64,000 bases of DNA from positions 38,501 through 102,500 of the forward strand of contig NW_027195259.1 in the NCBI RefSeq assembly GCF_038502225.1, read 5' to 3'. The DNA comes from Cherax quadricarinatus (taxonomy: Eukaryota > Arthropoda > Malacostraca > Decapoda > Parastacidae). The notes under the pieces are model-generated. The model was not told the DNA's origin. It saw only the letters and a program-made list of their open reading frames with translations, and ran no database searches. The translations under genes and the position numbers were made by a program. This document shows positions 33,408-44,490 of this stretch, in pieces. How positions within the stretch are numbered: the first letter of the stretch is position 1; every line of letters begins with the position of its first letter.

Positions 33408-36000
33408 AGTGTCACCACTCTGGACGGGTATCCCTGTCATTATCCATCCTGGACGGGTATCCCTGTCATTATCCACCACTCTGGATAGGTATCCCTGTCA
33501 TACACCACCCTGGACGGGTATTCCTGTCATTATCCATCACCCTGGACAGGTATCCCTGTCAATATCCACCACCCTGGACGGGTATCCCTGTCATTACCCA
33601 CCACTATGGATGGGTATACCTGTCATTACCCACCACCCTGAACGGGTATCGCTGTCATTACCCACCACCCTGGATAGGTATCCCTGTCATTATCCACCAC
33701 CCACCAAGAATATCCCTGTCATTATCCACCACCATGGACGGGTATCCCTGTCATTATCGATCACCCTCGACGGGTATCCCTCTCATTATCCACAACCCTG
33801 GAAGGTTACTCCTGTCATTATCCACCACTCGACGGGTATCCTTTTCATTATCCACAACCCTGGACAGGTATCCCTGTTATTATCCACCACTATCGACGGG
33901 AATCCCTGTTATTATCCACTACCCTGGAAAGGTATCCCTGTCATTATCCACCACCCTGGACGGGTATTCCTATCATTATCCACCACCCTGGACGGGTATC
34001 CCTATCATTATCCACCACTCTGGATGGGTATCCCTGTCATTATCCACCACGCTGGACGGGTATCCCTGTCATTATCCACCACCCTGGACGGGTATCCTTG
34101 CCATTATCCACCACCCTGGACGGGTATCACTGTCATTATCTATCACCCTGGACAGGTATCCCTGTCAATATCCACCATCCTGGACGGGTATCCCTGTCAT
34201 TGCCCACCACTGTTGACGGGCATACCTGTCATTATCCACAACCCTGGACGGGTATACCTGTTATTACCCACCACCTCCCTGGACGGGTATCCCTGTCCTT
34301 ATCCACCTCCTTGGATGAGTATCCCTGTCATTATCCACCACCTTGGATGGGTATCCGTCATTATCCACCACTCTGGACGGGCACCCCTGACATTATCCAC
34401 CACCGTGGGCGGGTATCCCTGTCATTATTCACCACACTGGACGGGTATCCCTGTCATCCACCACACTCGACGGGTGTCCCTGTCATTATCCACCACACTC
34501 GACGGGTATCCGTCATTATCCACCACCATGCATGGGTATCCCTGTCATCATCAATTACCGTGGACGGGTATACCTGTCATCAACCACCCTGGACGGGTAT
34601 CCCTGTCATGATGCACCACACTGGACGAGTATCCCTGTCATGATGCACCACACTGGACGAGTATCCCTGTCATTATCCACCACACTGAACTGGTATCCCT
34701 GTCATAATCCTCCACCCTGGATGGGTAGCCCTGTGATGCACCACCCTCGACGGGTATCCCTGTCATTATCCACCACCCTGGACAGGTTTCTTTGTCATAT
34801 TCAATCTCCCTTGACTGGTTTTCTTATCATTTTACGTCGACCTTGACGTATTTCTACTCTTTTACTCCATCGCCTTGGATGTGTTTCACTGTCACATTCA
34901 TTCGCCCTAGAGAGGTTTTTTTGTCATATTCCATGAGAGATGACAGGTTTCCTTATCATTTTCCATCCAGCTTTCTGGGTTTCCACTGTCATTTTCCGTC
35001 ACAATGGACTGTTTTTCTGTCATAATCCGTATCTCTGAACTTGTTTCTCTCTCATATTTACTCGCCCTGGACAGGTTTCCTTGTCATTTTCCGTCGTCAT
35101 AGACGGGTTCCTGTCATTTTTCAGTTGTCCTGAACTGGTTTCCTTGTCATATTCCATCACCTGGACGGGTTTCGTTGTCATTTTCAACCGCCCTGGAAAG
35201 GTTTCCCTGTCATTTTCCATCGACCTTCACGGGTTTCTTTCTCATGTTCCATTGGCCTGGATTTGTTTCTTGTAGTTTTTCATCGCTCTGGACGGGTTTC
35301 TGTCATCTTCCATCGCCTTGAACCGGTTCTTCTGTTTTCCATCGTCCTGGACAGGACAACGTCTCATTTTCCATCGCCTTGGACGGGTTTTTCTTTCATT
35401 TTCTATTAATATGGAACTGTTTTTCTGTCGTTTTCTATGCAATGGATGAGTTTTCCTGTCATTTTCTATTTCAGTAAACAGATTTGGACGGTTTTCTGCA
35501 ATATTCCATCGCCCTAGACGGGTTTCCCTAACATTTTTCGTCGCCGGGACGGGTTTCCCTGTCATATTCCATCTCCCAGGACGGGTTTCTGTCATATTCC
35601 ATCGCTCTGGACGGGTTTCCCTGTCATAGTCCATCGCCCTGGACGGGTTTACTTGTCATATTCCATCGCTCCGGACGGGTTTCCTTGTCATATTCCATCG
35701 CCATTTCCGTCTCATATTCCAAACCCGTGCAAAGACGGGTTTCTCTCTCATATTCCATTGTCCTGTACGAGCTTCCCTCTCATATTCCATCGCCCTGGAC
35801 AGGTTTCCCCATCATATTCCATCCCCATGAACGGGTTTACCTGTCATATTCTATCTGATCATTTTTCTTTTTCATATTCCATCTCCCTGGACCATTTTCC
35901 TTCTCATATTTCATCGCCCTGGACGGGTTTCCCTGTCATATTCCATCGCCCTGGACGGGTTTCCCTGTCATATTCCATGGCCTTGGACTGGTTTCCTTGA
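33408..36000. repeat. 32-bp minisatellite, about 80 copies, two subfamilies
   Basis: The left part (33408-34790) uses CACCCTGGACGGGTATCCCT with GTCATTATCCAC. The right part (35500-36000) uses CGCCCTGGACGGGTTTCCCT with GTCATATTCCAT. Both have a 32-base period and differ at fixed positions. Between them (34800-35500) the units are strongly diverged and vary in length. The long frames rich in YHPPW/CHYP are repeat artefacts. Confidence 0.95.
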
Positions 36001-36119
36001 AAGGGCGAAGTTAAAATTAGAGAAGAGGCAAGATTAACGGACTCAGAACACAGACTTCAGGGACACAGCCACAAACCTCAGAGTGAAAGACACACAGTGA
36101 TCAACCTTCCAGAATCTCG

Positions 36120-36291
36120 ATCGAATTATTCCGGGCAGTGTATGTAAGAGATGTGATGTCCATTATGGTGTATGCAGCACCAGCATATAACCCGCACCTC
36201 TACGAACATGTTAACGTATTAGAGAAAGTGCAGAGAAAGTGCGGTGCTTGTTCCAGAGTTAAGAGTTATGATCTGCGAGGAGACGTTAACA
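36120..36291 (+). pseudogene. LINE reverse-transcriptase thumb fragment
   Basis: A short open stretch reads MSIMVYAAPAYNPHLYEHVN then LEKVQRKCGACSRVKSYDLR and stops at a TAG (36292). The pattern, a YAAP-type motif, ten or so residues, LE-VQR and then R-LPY/DLR, matches the region after the RT catalytic domain of CR1/Jockey-type elements; compare LDYAAQFWSPYY and LENVQRRMTKLI in the CR1 element at 37-40 kb. Its sequence is clearly different from that element, so it is a remnant of another LINE. Confidence 0.5.
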
Positions 36292-37201
36292 GAATGTAGA
36301 AGATCCAGGAGACACATATAGTTCTGTGTTTCCTAGTTTTAAGTATATAATATTTTTTTTCCAGCTCTAGTTTGTCCAGCACACCGAATTTTCTGTTGGT
36401 CACCATTATATTAGCAGTTGGTATCAAGCTCCTGGACTTGGTGCCATTCCTTACTTCTTGGAATGTATTAATCGTTGTATTTGAAGTTTGTGAGGTTTCT
36501 ATTCATCGAGTTATGTGTTTCTGAGGAAGAAAGAGAACACCGTAATGGAATGACAATGGTCACCCTCTACTGTGTTCGCTCATATAAATCATACATCATT
36601 AATTTTCTAGAGGACACATCTGCAACGATTATATCTGTGATGTGACAAAAAGAGACAAAATTCTCATTCCCATCAGGAAGAAACTTAAAAAATAAGTCGC
36701 TGAAAGGATAATCTCGGTGGAGACACCACCATCACGCAGACGCATAATACCAGCTGACTTGATTCATCTTGTAACAAATGATCCTCTACCTAAAGTCTTT
36801 TACCAACAGAGTCCTGCCAGCACTCTGTTTCCAGCATAAACCCACCAGAGATCTTCTACCAATAGTCTTCTGGTAACAATCCTTCCAGTAGTATTCTTCC
36901 AGTAGCGTCCAGACTTTCACACTTGAATCCTAGCAACAGAATCCTAAGAAAGGAATCCTGTTAATAAGTCTTTAATCAGATATTTACCAAACATGTTACA
37001 TACAGTGTTATTAACTCTGGTGTATCAGACTTTATATACATCACAACTATGGTGGTGAAAAAACAGATAATAGCAGTACTTCCTGGCTTTGTGGCATATA
37101 TCTACGCAAGATTGTGCACTACAACATTCAGTGGTGCAGTATGCATTTAGTGGTACATTGATACATCACAGTACATAACAACAGTCTGGGAGACAGTAGC
37201 A
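36292..37201. other. No gene recognised
   Basis: Unique sequence, AT-rich. Degenerate repeats of the form TACCAACAGAGTCCT / TTCCAGTAGTATTCT occur at 36780-36960. No frame of note. Confidence 0.5.
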
Positions 37202-37375
37202 CACATAAGAACATAAGAACGATGGAACACTGCAGAAGGCCTACTGGCCCATGCGAGGCAGGTCCAAGTCTCCTACCGGCTTAAGCCAATGCACCCAACC
37301 TAGTCAGGTCAGGTCACATTGACTTAAGGGAGGAACACGGCAACCGACCTGGTAGCACAAGCTATCAGGTCTAAC

Positions 37376-40321
37376 TCACACCCACCCACATCTACTCATG
37401 TATTTATCCAACCTATTTTTAAAGCTACACAACGTTCTGGCCTCTATAACGGTACTTGGGAGTTTGTTCCACTCATCCACAACTCTATTACCAAACCAGT
37501 ACTTTCCTATATCCTTCCTGAATCTGAATTTTTCCAACTTAAAACCATTGCTGCGAGTCCTGTCTAGGCTAGATATTTTCAGCACACTATTTACATCCCC
37601 TTTATTTATTCCTGTCTTCCATTTATACACCTCAATCATATCCCCCCTAATTCTACGTCTTTCTAGAGAGTGCAGTTTCAGGGCCCTTAGTCTATCCTCA
37701 TAGGGAAGGTTTCTGATACATGGGATCAACTTTGTCATCCTCCTTTGTACATTTTCCAGAGAATTTATATCCATTCTGTAATACGGTGACCAAAACTGTG
37801 CAGCATAATCTAAATGAGGCCTAACCAAGGATGTATAGAGTTGAAGAACAACCTGAGGACTCCTATTATTTATGCTTCTTGATATGAAGCCAAGGATTCT
37901 ATTAGATTTATTGCGAACACTTATGCACTGTTGTCTTGGTTTCAGATTACTGCTAACCAGAACTCCTAAATCTTTTTCGCAATCCGTAATATTAAGATCT
38001 ACATTATTTAGTATATATGTGGCATGGTTATTGTCCTGTCCAACATTTAGAACTTTGCATTTGTCTATATTAAACTGCATCTGCCACTTCTCCGACCACT
38101 GCATCAGTCTATTCAAATCTTCCTGGAGTGCTCGAATGTCCTCGTCAGAATGAATTCGACGGCCTATTTTGGTGTCATCGGCAAACTTGCCGATGTCGCT
38201 CTTTATGCCCTCATCTATGTCGTTTATGTAGATTGTGAACAGCAGGGGGCCCAACACTGACCCCTGTGGAACACCGCTCGTGACGCTTCCCCACTCTGAT
38301 TTCTCCCCATTTATGCAAACTCTCTGCTGCCTATTTGTCAACCATGCCTCTATCCAATAAAAAATTTCTCCTCCTATTCCATGTGCTTTAATTTTCCTCA
38401 ATAGTCTCAGATGTGGGACCCTGTCAAAAGCCTTACTGAAGTCCATATACACAATATCATATTCATTACCATGATCTACCTCCACAAATACCTTAGTGAA
38501 AAAAGTTAATAAATTCGTAAGGCAGGAACGCCCCTTTGTAAAACCATGCTGAGATTCGTTGATTAATTTATGCTTTTCAAGGTGGCTACGAACTGCCTCG
38601 GCAATTATTGATTCCATATTTTTTCCCACTATGGAGGTTAGGCTTATTGGTCTATAGTTCGAAGCTAAGGACCTGTCACCTGTTTTGAAAATAGGTATCA
38701 CATTTGCCATTTTCCACTTATCTGGCACCATGCCAGTTTGTAGTGATATGTTGAAAAGATTAGCCAAAGGTGTCCTAAGCTCCTCTTTACATTCCTTTAG
38801 AACCCTTGCATACAGTTCATCAGGGCCTGGGGATTTGTTAGGTTTTAATTTATCTATTTGCCTAAGGACCATGTCACTTGTGACCCTAATAGTGCACAGT
38901 TTATTATCGTCCTGTTCTACATAATTTATCATTACTGGAATATCGCTGGTATCCTCCTGTGTAAAAACTGAGAGAAAATATGTGTTAAAAATTCTACACA
39001 TTTCCTTATCACTGTCAGTGAGCTGACCCGAGGAACTTTTGAGTGGGCCTATCTTGTCCCTGATCTTACTTCTGTATACCTGAAAGAATCCTTTTGGGTT
39101 AGTCTTCGATTCTCTTGCAACTTTAACCTCATAATCTCTTTTTGCTTTTCTAATTCCCTTTTTTATTTCTCTCTTTAACTGAATATATCGATTTCTCAAT
39201 TGCCCCTCTCCTCTTTTGATTTGCCTATATATGCCTCTCTTTTGACCAATCAGATATTTTAATCTATTGTTCATCCATTTAGGATCATTTTTGTTTGATC
39301 TGATTTCCCTATTTGGAACATAATTTGACTGAGCAGCTAGAACTATGCCCTGGAAAGCATCATATCGGCAACCATCACCACCTACCTGACCCTTAGTCAG
39401 GTCATTCCAGTTCAGCCCACCTAAGTAATTTTTCAGTCCTATGAAATCAGCCAAGCGAAAGTCAGGGACGGAGACTTGATTGCCATTATTAGGGGAATTC
39501 CATGATATATTAAAACTGAGTGATTTGTGATCACTTTCCCCAAGCTCATCATTAACCTCAAGATTATTAATTAGTGTTTCCCTACTGGCAAGAACCAAGT
39601 CAAGGAGGTTATTTCCCCTAGTTGGCTCTGTCACAAACTGTTTTAAAAAACAATCCTGGATCGTATCAAGAAAGTCACCTGACTCTAAATTTCCTGTCAA
39701 ATTGCTCCAGTCAATCTGTCTATAGTTGAAATCTCCCATTAGCACAACATTTTCGTATGTAGATGCCTTACGAATCTCGTCCCATAGAAGTTTACTGCAC
39801 TCCCTATCAAGATTTGGGGCCCTGTAAATCACACCCAAAATTAGTTTTTCTCGGCCCTCGAGAAGCTGTAACCAAACAGATTCAGTGGCTGACGCTTCTA
39901 ATTTAATATCTTGTCTAACACAACAATTTAAATTGTCTCTGACATACATCGCTACTCCACCACCTTTCCTGTTGACCCTGTCAGTGTGGAATAATTTATA
40001 ACCTTGTATGTGACATTCAGAGGGCATCTCTCTATCTTTCAGATTGAGCCAGGTCTCTGTTATAGCAATAATATCTATGTTTCCTGCACTTGCAATTAAT
40101 CTTAGCTCATCTATCTTATTTCTTACACTCCTGCTATTAGTATAGTAAACCTTAAGGGAGCTAGTCCCTTGCTGCCCTCCGCTGTCTCCCTTTGTTTGCT
40201 GACCTGATCTATTGTCTTTATTTATAACTTCATGCTGAATGCCTTTTATACATTTACTGTTTCCAACCCAAGTGTTGCAACCTGCTTGTTTCCCACACAC
40301 ACCAATACCTCTATCTTCCAT
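37376..40321 (-). CDS. CR1 ORF2, endonuclease-reverse transcriptase, intact
   Basis: A 981-residue protein without interruption. It nicks target DNA and copies the element RNA from the nick. The AP-type endonuclease spans about residues 55-275: SRSVRNKIDEL, E89 in ITETWL, D197 in MGDFN and SDH at 263-265. The RT spans about 490-780: KSPGPDELY, IPIFKTGDRSLASNYRPISL, D627 in MDFSKAFD, GVPQGSVLGPLLF and FADDTK with the Asp pair at 715-716. The C-terminal region (LDYAAQFWSPYY, LENVQRRMTKLI) is typical of CR1. Length fits the family. Its ATG shares one base with the ORF1 stop (TGATG on the minus strand), suggesting termination-reinitiation. With all catalytic residues present, it could be active. 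Confidence 0.93.
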   Translation of the reverse strand: MEDRGIGVCGKQAGCNTWVGNSKCIKGIQHEVINKDNRSGQQTKGDSGGQQGTSSLKVYYTNSRSVRNKIDELRLIASAGNIDIIAITETWLNLKDREMPSECHIQGYKLFHTDRVNRKGGGVAMYVRDNLNCCVRQDIKLEASATESVWLQLLEGREKLILGVIYRAPNLDRECSKLLWDEIRKASTYENVVLMGDFNYRQIDWSNLTGNLESGDFLDTIQDCFLKQFVTEPTRGNNLLDLVLASRETLINNLEVNDELGESDHKSLSFNISWNSPNNGNQVSVPDFRLADFIGLKNYLGGLNWNDLTKGQVGGDGCRYDAFQGIVLAAQSNYVPNREIRSNKNDPKWMNNRLKYLIGQKRGIYRQIKRGEGQLRNRYIQLKREIKKGIRKAKRDYEVKVARESKTNPKGFFQVYRSKIRDKIGPLKSSSGQLTDSDKEMCRIFNTYFLSVFTQEDTSDIPVMINYVEQDDNKLCTIRVTSDMVLRQIDKLKPNKSPGPDELYARVLKECKEELRTPLANLFNISLQTGMVPDKWKMANVIPIFKTGDRSLASNYRPISLTSIVGKNMESIIAEAVRSHLEKHKLINESQHGFTKGRSCLTNLLTFFTKVFVEVDHGNEYDIVYMDFSKAFDRVPHLRLLRKIKAHGIGGEIFYWIEAWLTNRQQRVCINGEKSEWGSVTSGVPQGSVLGPLLFTIYINDIDEGIKSDIGKFADDTKIGRRIHSDEDIRALQEDLNRLMQWSEKWQMQFNIDKCKVLNVGQDNNHATYILNNVDLNITDCEKDLGVLVSSNLKPRQQCISVRNKSNRILGFISRSINNRSPQVVLQLYTSLVRPHLDYAAQFWSPYYRMDINSLENVQRRMTKLIPCIRNLPYEDRLRALKLHSLERRRIRGDMIEVYKWKTGINKGDVNSVLKISSLDRTRSNGFKLEKFRFRKDIGKYWFGNRVVDEWNKLPSTVIEARTLCSFKNRLDKYMSRCGWV

Positions 40322-41251
40322 CAGTTTAAAATCATAGGCATTTCACCAATGGCCTTCTCAATCGAGTCTGCAAGTGCTACCACCCCAGCCCCAGAGAGAT
40401 GTACCCCATCCCTTGCATACATATCATGTTTGCCATAAAAGTTGTTCCAGTTGTCAATGAATGGGATTGCAAGTTCCTTGCAGTATCTGTCTAGCCAGCA
40501 ATTTACACCAATTGCCCTAGACAACCATTCATTTCCTAATCCCCTTCTAGGCAAGATGCTACATATGATTGGGATCCCTCCCTTAGACTTAATGAAATCT
40601 ATAGCTGACCTGTACTTATCTAGCAGCTCTTCTCTCCTACCCTTCCCAATATCATTTCCACCAGCACTGAGACAGATAATGGGCTTGTTCCCATTACCTG
40701 ACATGATATTATCCAGCCTGTTGACAATGTCCCCAACACCAGCTCCAGGGAAGCACACTCTATCTCTCATCTTCTTATTCCTATTACAAAAAGCACGGTC
40801 AATATATCTTACCTGAGAGTCACCAACCACAAGAATGCGCTTACCTCCATTAGCAGGGGCAGTAGTACCCTTACCTTCACTGGCCACTGAAGTACATTCA
40901 TCCTGAAGAACAGAGAAGCGATTTCCTACCTTCAGATCTTCACTTTTAACTTTCCTTACTCTGATGCGCCTTGGATCCATTACTGTGAACCACTCGCCAC
41001 TTGTAGCAGGTGCTGGACTGCACCTCACTGCTGGTAGCCGTTGCTACCTCCCCAACTACAGCCTCCTCACAGCGAGAGACAGACTGCACCTCACTGCTAG
41101 AAGCCTCATTCCCCACAACTCCAGCCACCTCACACTCTCTCCCAGACCCACTGAGGTGGACCTTCAGCCTCCTAATCTCCTCCTGGAGAAGCAAGACCTC
41201 CTCCTTCAACTCTCCATCCTCAATTTTTAAAACACTGCAGAAGCAAGCCAT
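40321..41251 (-). pseudogene. CR1 ORF1, coiled coil plus SGNH esterase, one frame change
   Basis: The N-terminal part starts at the ATG at 41251 (MACFCSVLKIEDGELKEE) with a short heptad-like coiled coil (LKEEVLLLQEEIRRLKVHL). The C-terminal part, in another frame from about 41028, holds an SGNH-hydrolase domain: block I GDSQ in RILVVGDSQVRYIDR, block III in LSAGGNDIGKG and block V DGVHLSGAG near the end. Such esterases are the usual ORF1 product of CR1-group elements. The two frames overlap at 41028-40946, where a single indel is implied. If that indel is a sequencing error, ORF1 would be intact; otherwise this copy relies on ORF1 from elsewhere. The stop codon at 40321-40323 overlaps the ORF2 start. 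Confidence 0.85.
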
Positions 41252-41356
41252 GCTTTGTAACCGTCCACACTAATCCCCAAAGCAGCTCAGGGTCTGTGAC
41301 CTCATGTGACGACTGACCACTGACGAATGACAGTCGACAGTCGACAGACGACACAG

Positions 41357-43712
41357 TCGTACTAGCCAAGTTGTGACAACACACAGTCGTACTGGCCAGG
41401 TTGTGGCAACACAGTCGTACTGGCCAGGTTGTGGCAACACAGTCGTACTGGCCAGGTTGTGGCAACACAGTCGTACTGGCCAGGTTGTGGCAACACAGTC
41501 GTACTGGCCAGGTTGTGGCAACACAGTCGTACTGGCCAGGTTGTGGCAACATAGTCGTACTGGCCAGGTTGTGGCAACACAGTCGTACTGGCCAAGTTGT
41601 GACAACACACAGTCGTACTGGCCAGGTTGTGTCAACACAGTCGTCGTACTGGCCAGGTTGTGGCAACACAGTCGTACTGGCCAGGTTGTGGCAACACAGT
41701 CGTACTGGCCAGGTTGTGGCAACACAGTCGTACTGGCCAGGTTGTGACAACGCAGTCGTACTGGCCAGGTTGTGGCAACACAGTCGTACTGGCCAGGTTG
41801 TGGCAACACAGTCGTACTGGCCAGGTTGTGGCAACACAGTCGTACTGGCCAGGTTGTGGCAACACACAGTCGTACTGGCCAGGTTGTGGCAACACACAGT
41901 CGTACTGGCCAGGTTGTGGCAACAGTCGTACTGGCCAGGTTGTGGCAACACACAGTCGTACTGGCCAGGTTGTGGCAGCACACAGTCGTACTGGCCAGGT
42001 TGTGGCAGCACACAGTCGTACTGGCCAGGTTGTGGCAACACACAGTCGTACTGGCCAGGTTGTGGCAACACACAGTCGTACTGGCCAGGTTGTGGCAACA
42101 CAGTCGTACTGGCCAGGTTGTGGGAACACAGTCGTACTGGCCAGGTTGTGGCAGCACAGTCGTACTGGCCAGGTTGTGGCAACACACAGTCGCACTGGCC
42201 AGGTTGTGGCAACACAGTCTTACTGGCCAGGTTGTGGCAACACAGTCGTACTGGCCAGGTTGTGGCAACACAGTCGTCGTACTGGCCAGGTTGTGGCAAC
42301 ACAGTCGTACTGGCCAGGTTGTGGCAACACAGACGTACTGGCCAGGTTGTGGCAACACAGTCGTATTGGCCAGGTCGTGGCAACACGCAGCCGTACTGGC
42401 CAGGTTGTGGTAACACAGTCGTACTGGCCAGGTTGTGGCAACACAGTCGTAGTGGCCTGGTTGTGACAACACACAGTCGTACTGGCCAGGTTGTGGCAAC
42501 ACACAGTCGTACTGGCCAGGTTGTGGCAACACACAGTCGTACTGGCCAGGTTGTGGCAACAGTCGTACTGGCCAGGTTGTGGCAACACACAGTCGTACTG
42601 GCCAGGTTGTGGCAGCACACAGTCGTACTGGCCAGGTTGTGGCAGCACACAGTCGTACTGGCCAGGTTGTGGCAACACACAGTCGTACTGGCCAGGTTGT
42701 GGCAACACAGTCGTACTGGCCAGGTTGTGGCAACACAGTCGTACTGGCCAGGTTGTGGCAACACAGTCGTACTGGCCAGGTTGTGGCAGCACAGTCGTAC
42801 TGGCCAGGTTGTGGCAACACAGTCACACTGGCCAGGTTGTGGCAACACAGTCTTACTGGCCAGGTTGTGGCAGCACAGTCGTACTGGCCAGGTTGTGGCA
42901 ACACACAGTCGCACTGGCCAGGTTGTGGCAACACAGTCTTACTGGCCAGGTTGTGGCAACACAGTCGTACTGGCCAGGTTGTGGCAACACAGTCGTACTG
43001 GCCAGGTTGTGGCAACACACAGTCGTACTGGCCAGGTTGTGGCAACACACAGTCGTACTGGCCAGGTTGTGGCAACACACAGTCGTACTGGCCAGGTTGT
43101 GGCAACACACAGTCGTACTGGCCAGGTTGTGGCAACACAGTCGTACTGGCCAGGTTGTGGCAACACAGTCGTACTGGCCAGGTTGTGGCAACACAGTCGT
43201 ACTGGCCAGGTTGTGGCAACACAGTCGTACTGGCCAGGTTGTGGCAACACAGTCGTACTGGCCAGGTTGTGGCAGCACAGTCGTACTGGCCAGGTTGTGG
43301 CAACACAGTCACACTGGCCAGGTTGTGGCAACACAGTCTTACTGGCCAGGTTGTGGCAGCACAGTCGTACTGGCCAGGTTGTGGCAACACACAGTCGCAC
43401 TGGCCAGGTTGTGGCAACACAGTCTTACTGGCCAGGTTGTGGCAACACAGTCGTACTGGCCAGGTTGTGGCAACACAGTCGTACTGGCCAGGTTGTGGCA
43501 ACACACAGTCGTACTGGCCAGGTTGTGGCAACACACAGTCGTACTGGCCAGGTTGTGGCAACACACAGTCGTACTGGCCAGGTTGTGGCAACACACAGTC
43601 GTACTGGCCAGGTTGTGGCAACACAGTCGTACTGGCCAGGTTGTGGCAACACAGTCGTACTGGCCAGGTTGTGGCAACACACAGTCGTACTGGCCAGGTT
43701 GTGGCAGCACAC
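41357..43712. repeat. 28/30-bp minisatellite with 486-bp higher-order repeat
   Basis: Units read CAGTCGTACTGGCCAGGTTG then TGGCAACA, with a two-base longer form (ACACACAGTCG). Marker variants (AGTCACACTGG, AGTCTTACTGG, GGCAGCACAG and AGTCGCACTGG, in that order) occur at 42821-42960 and again at 43307-43440, exactly 486 bases apart, with the same order of long and short units between them. Some 80 units in total. The array starts about 100 bases from the CR1 5' end. Very long frames on both strands are artefacts. Confidence 0.97.
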
Positions 43713-43924
43713 AGGAAAATTGCACTTGGGTGTATTTATAGTTGTGGAAAACATATATGAGAGATGTTAACAGTAGAGTTTTGATAGTTAAAGTGATGAA
43801 TTAAGTTACAATATGCAAGAAAGATGGTAAATATTTACCCCAAAAAATGAGTCTTAGATAATGTTGTGTGACGTCGCCTGTGATGTTAAAGACGTGTGAT
43901 GTCACTGTACTTTGGTAAAAAGAC

Positions 43925-43925
<1 letters not shown>

Positions 43926-43956
<31 letters not shown>
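43926..43956. repeat. (TA)n(CA)n microsatellite
   Basis: About seven TA dinucleotides followed by about eight CA dinucleotides, immediately left of the hammerhead-bearing unit. Confidence 0.95.
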
Positions 43957-44300
43957 AGGCAAGCCATCATGTAGACCAGACTTTATTAACATACCTACTT
44001 CGACTAGTGGATGGTACCACTACGACCCCGCCTCCGCCTGCTTCACGTCACCTCACTACAGTATATAAGCCACGTCTACGGCCCTATGCTGTACATTCTA
44101 CAAGATTGATGGACTGAACACATCGACTCCAGGCTGAGGGACTGATTACCTCATACCCCTCCTCTCCTTACGCCTTCCTCTTTGTATTGGACTGATGAAG
44201 CCACTGTGTGGCGAAACGTTTCCTGAATAAAGTTTCCCATATGCTGCATAAGTGTCTCAATCTTCAACTTGTCGGTTTTTCAAACCATTCATCACATCAC
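43957..44300 (+). mobile_element. Single hammerhead-bearing unit
   Basis: Homologous in order to the units at 25.1-26.0 kb: a GC-richer left part, a TATA-like CAGTATATAAGCC near 44061, CCAGGCTGAGGGACTGATTA, a hammerhead fold (44185-44229), AATAAA (44226-44231), CATATGCTGCATAAGTGTCT and the shared end ACTTGTCGGTTTTTCAAACC. It shows the same architecture with clear sequence divergence, so it represents a separate lineage of the family. No terminal duplication was found. Confidence 0.65.
44185..44229 (+). ncRNA. Hammerhead ribozyme motif, type I
   Basis: TATTGGA (stem I 3' strand, 44185-44191), CTGATGA (44192-44198, the classical core box), one extra A, stem II GCCAC-TGT-GTGGC (44200-44212), GAAA (44213-44216), ACGT-like short stem III, then TCC-TG-AATA (44221-44229) pairing with TATTGGA. 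Compared with the 25-kb units, stem II (CCAC/GTGG versus CTAC/GTAG) and stem I (TCC/GGA versus TCG/CGA) both change in a compensating way. The predicted cut is after 44220. Confidence 0.65.
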
Positions 44301-44490
44301 ATAACATGTATACATGACAATCAACACATGTACACATGACAATCAACACACATGTACACATGACAATCATCAACACATTACATGTATACATGACAATCAT
44401 CAACACACAACATATACAAATGACAATCAACACACAACATGTACACATGGCACACATAACACGTGTCTTTAATGTGTACATAATATGTAC
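44301..44490. repeat. Irregular ACATGTACACATGACAATC repeats
   Basis: Five to six diverged units of about 30-40 bases sharing ACATGACAATCA and CAACACA. No coding potential. Confidence 0.8.

Larger units (their letters stand above)
37202..41290 (-). mobile_element. CR1-type LINE, near full length
   Basis: A 4.1 kb non-LTR retrotransposon on the minus strand: 5' leader (about 41290-41252), ORF1 with coiled coil and SGNH esterase (41251-40321), ORF2 endonuclease/RT (40321-37376) and a 170-base 3' region ending in TTCTTATG-TTCTTATG at about 37222-37204. Short octamer repeats at the 3' end in place of poly(A) are characteristic of the CR1 clade, as is the esterase in ORF1. The 5' end is approximate: the neighbouring 28/30-bp array begins at about 41357. 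This is the best-preserved element in the window. Confidence 0.88.

Noticed and set aside
33403..36000. Proline/histidine-rich frames (YPCHYPPPWTGIPVI)
   Set aside because: Three-frame rotation of the 32-bp minisatellite, with no independent support.
41270..43770. Frames of 400-790 residues on both strands (QSYWPGCGNT, LPQPGQYDC)
   Set aside because: Repeat artefacts of the 28/30-bp array.
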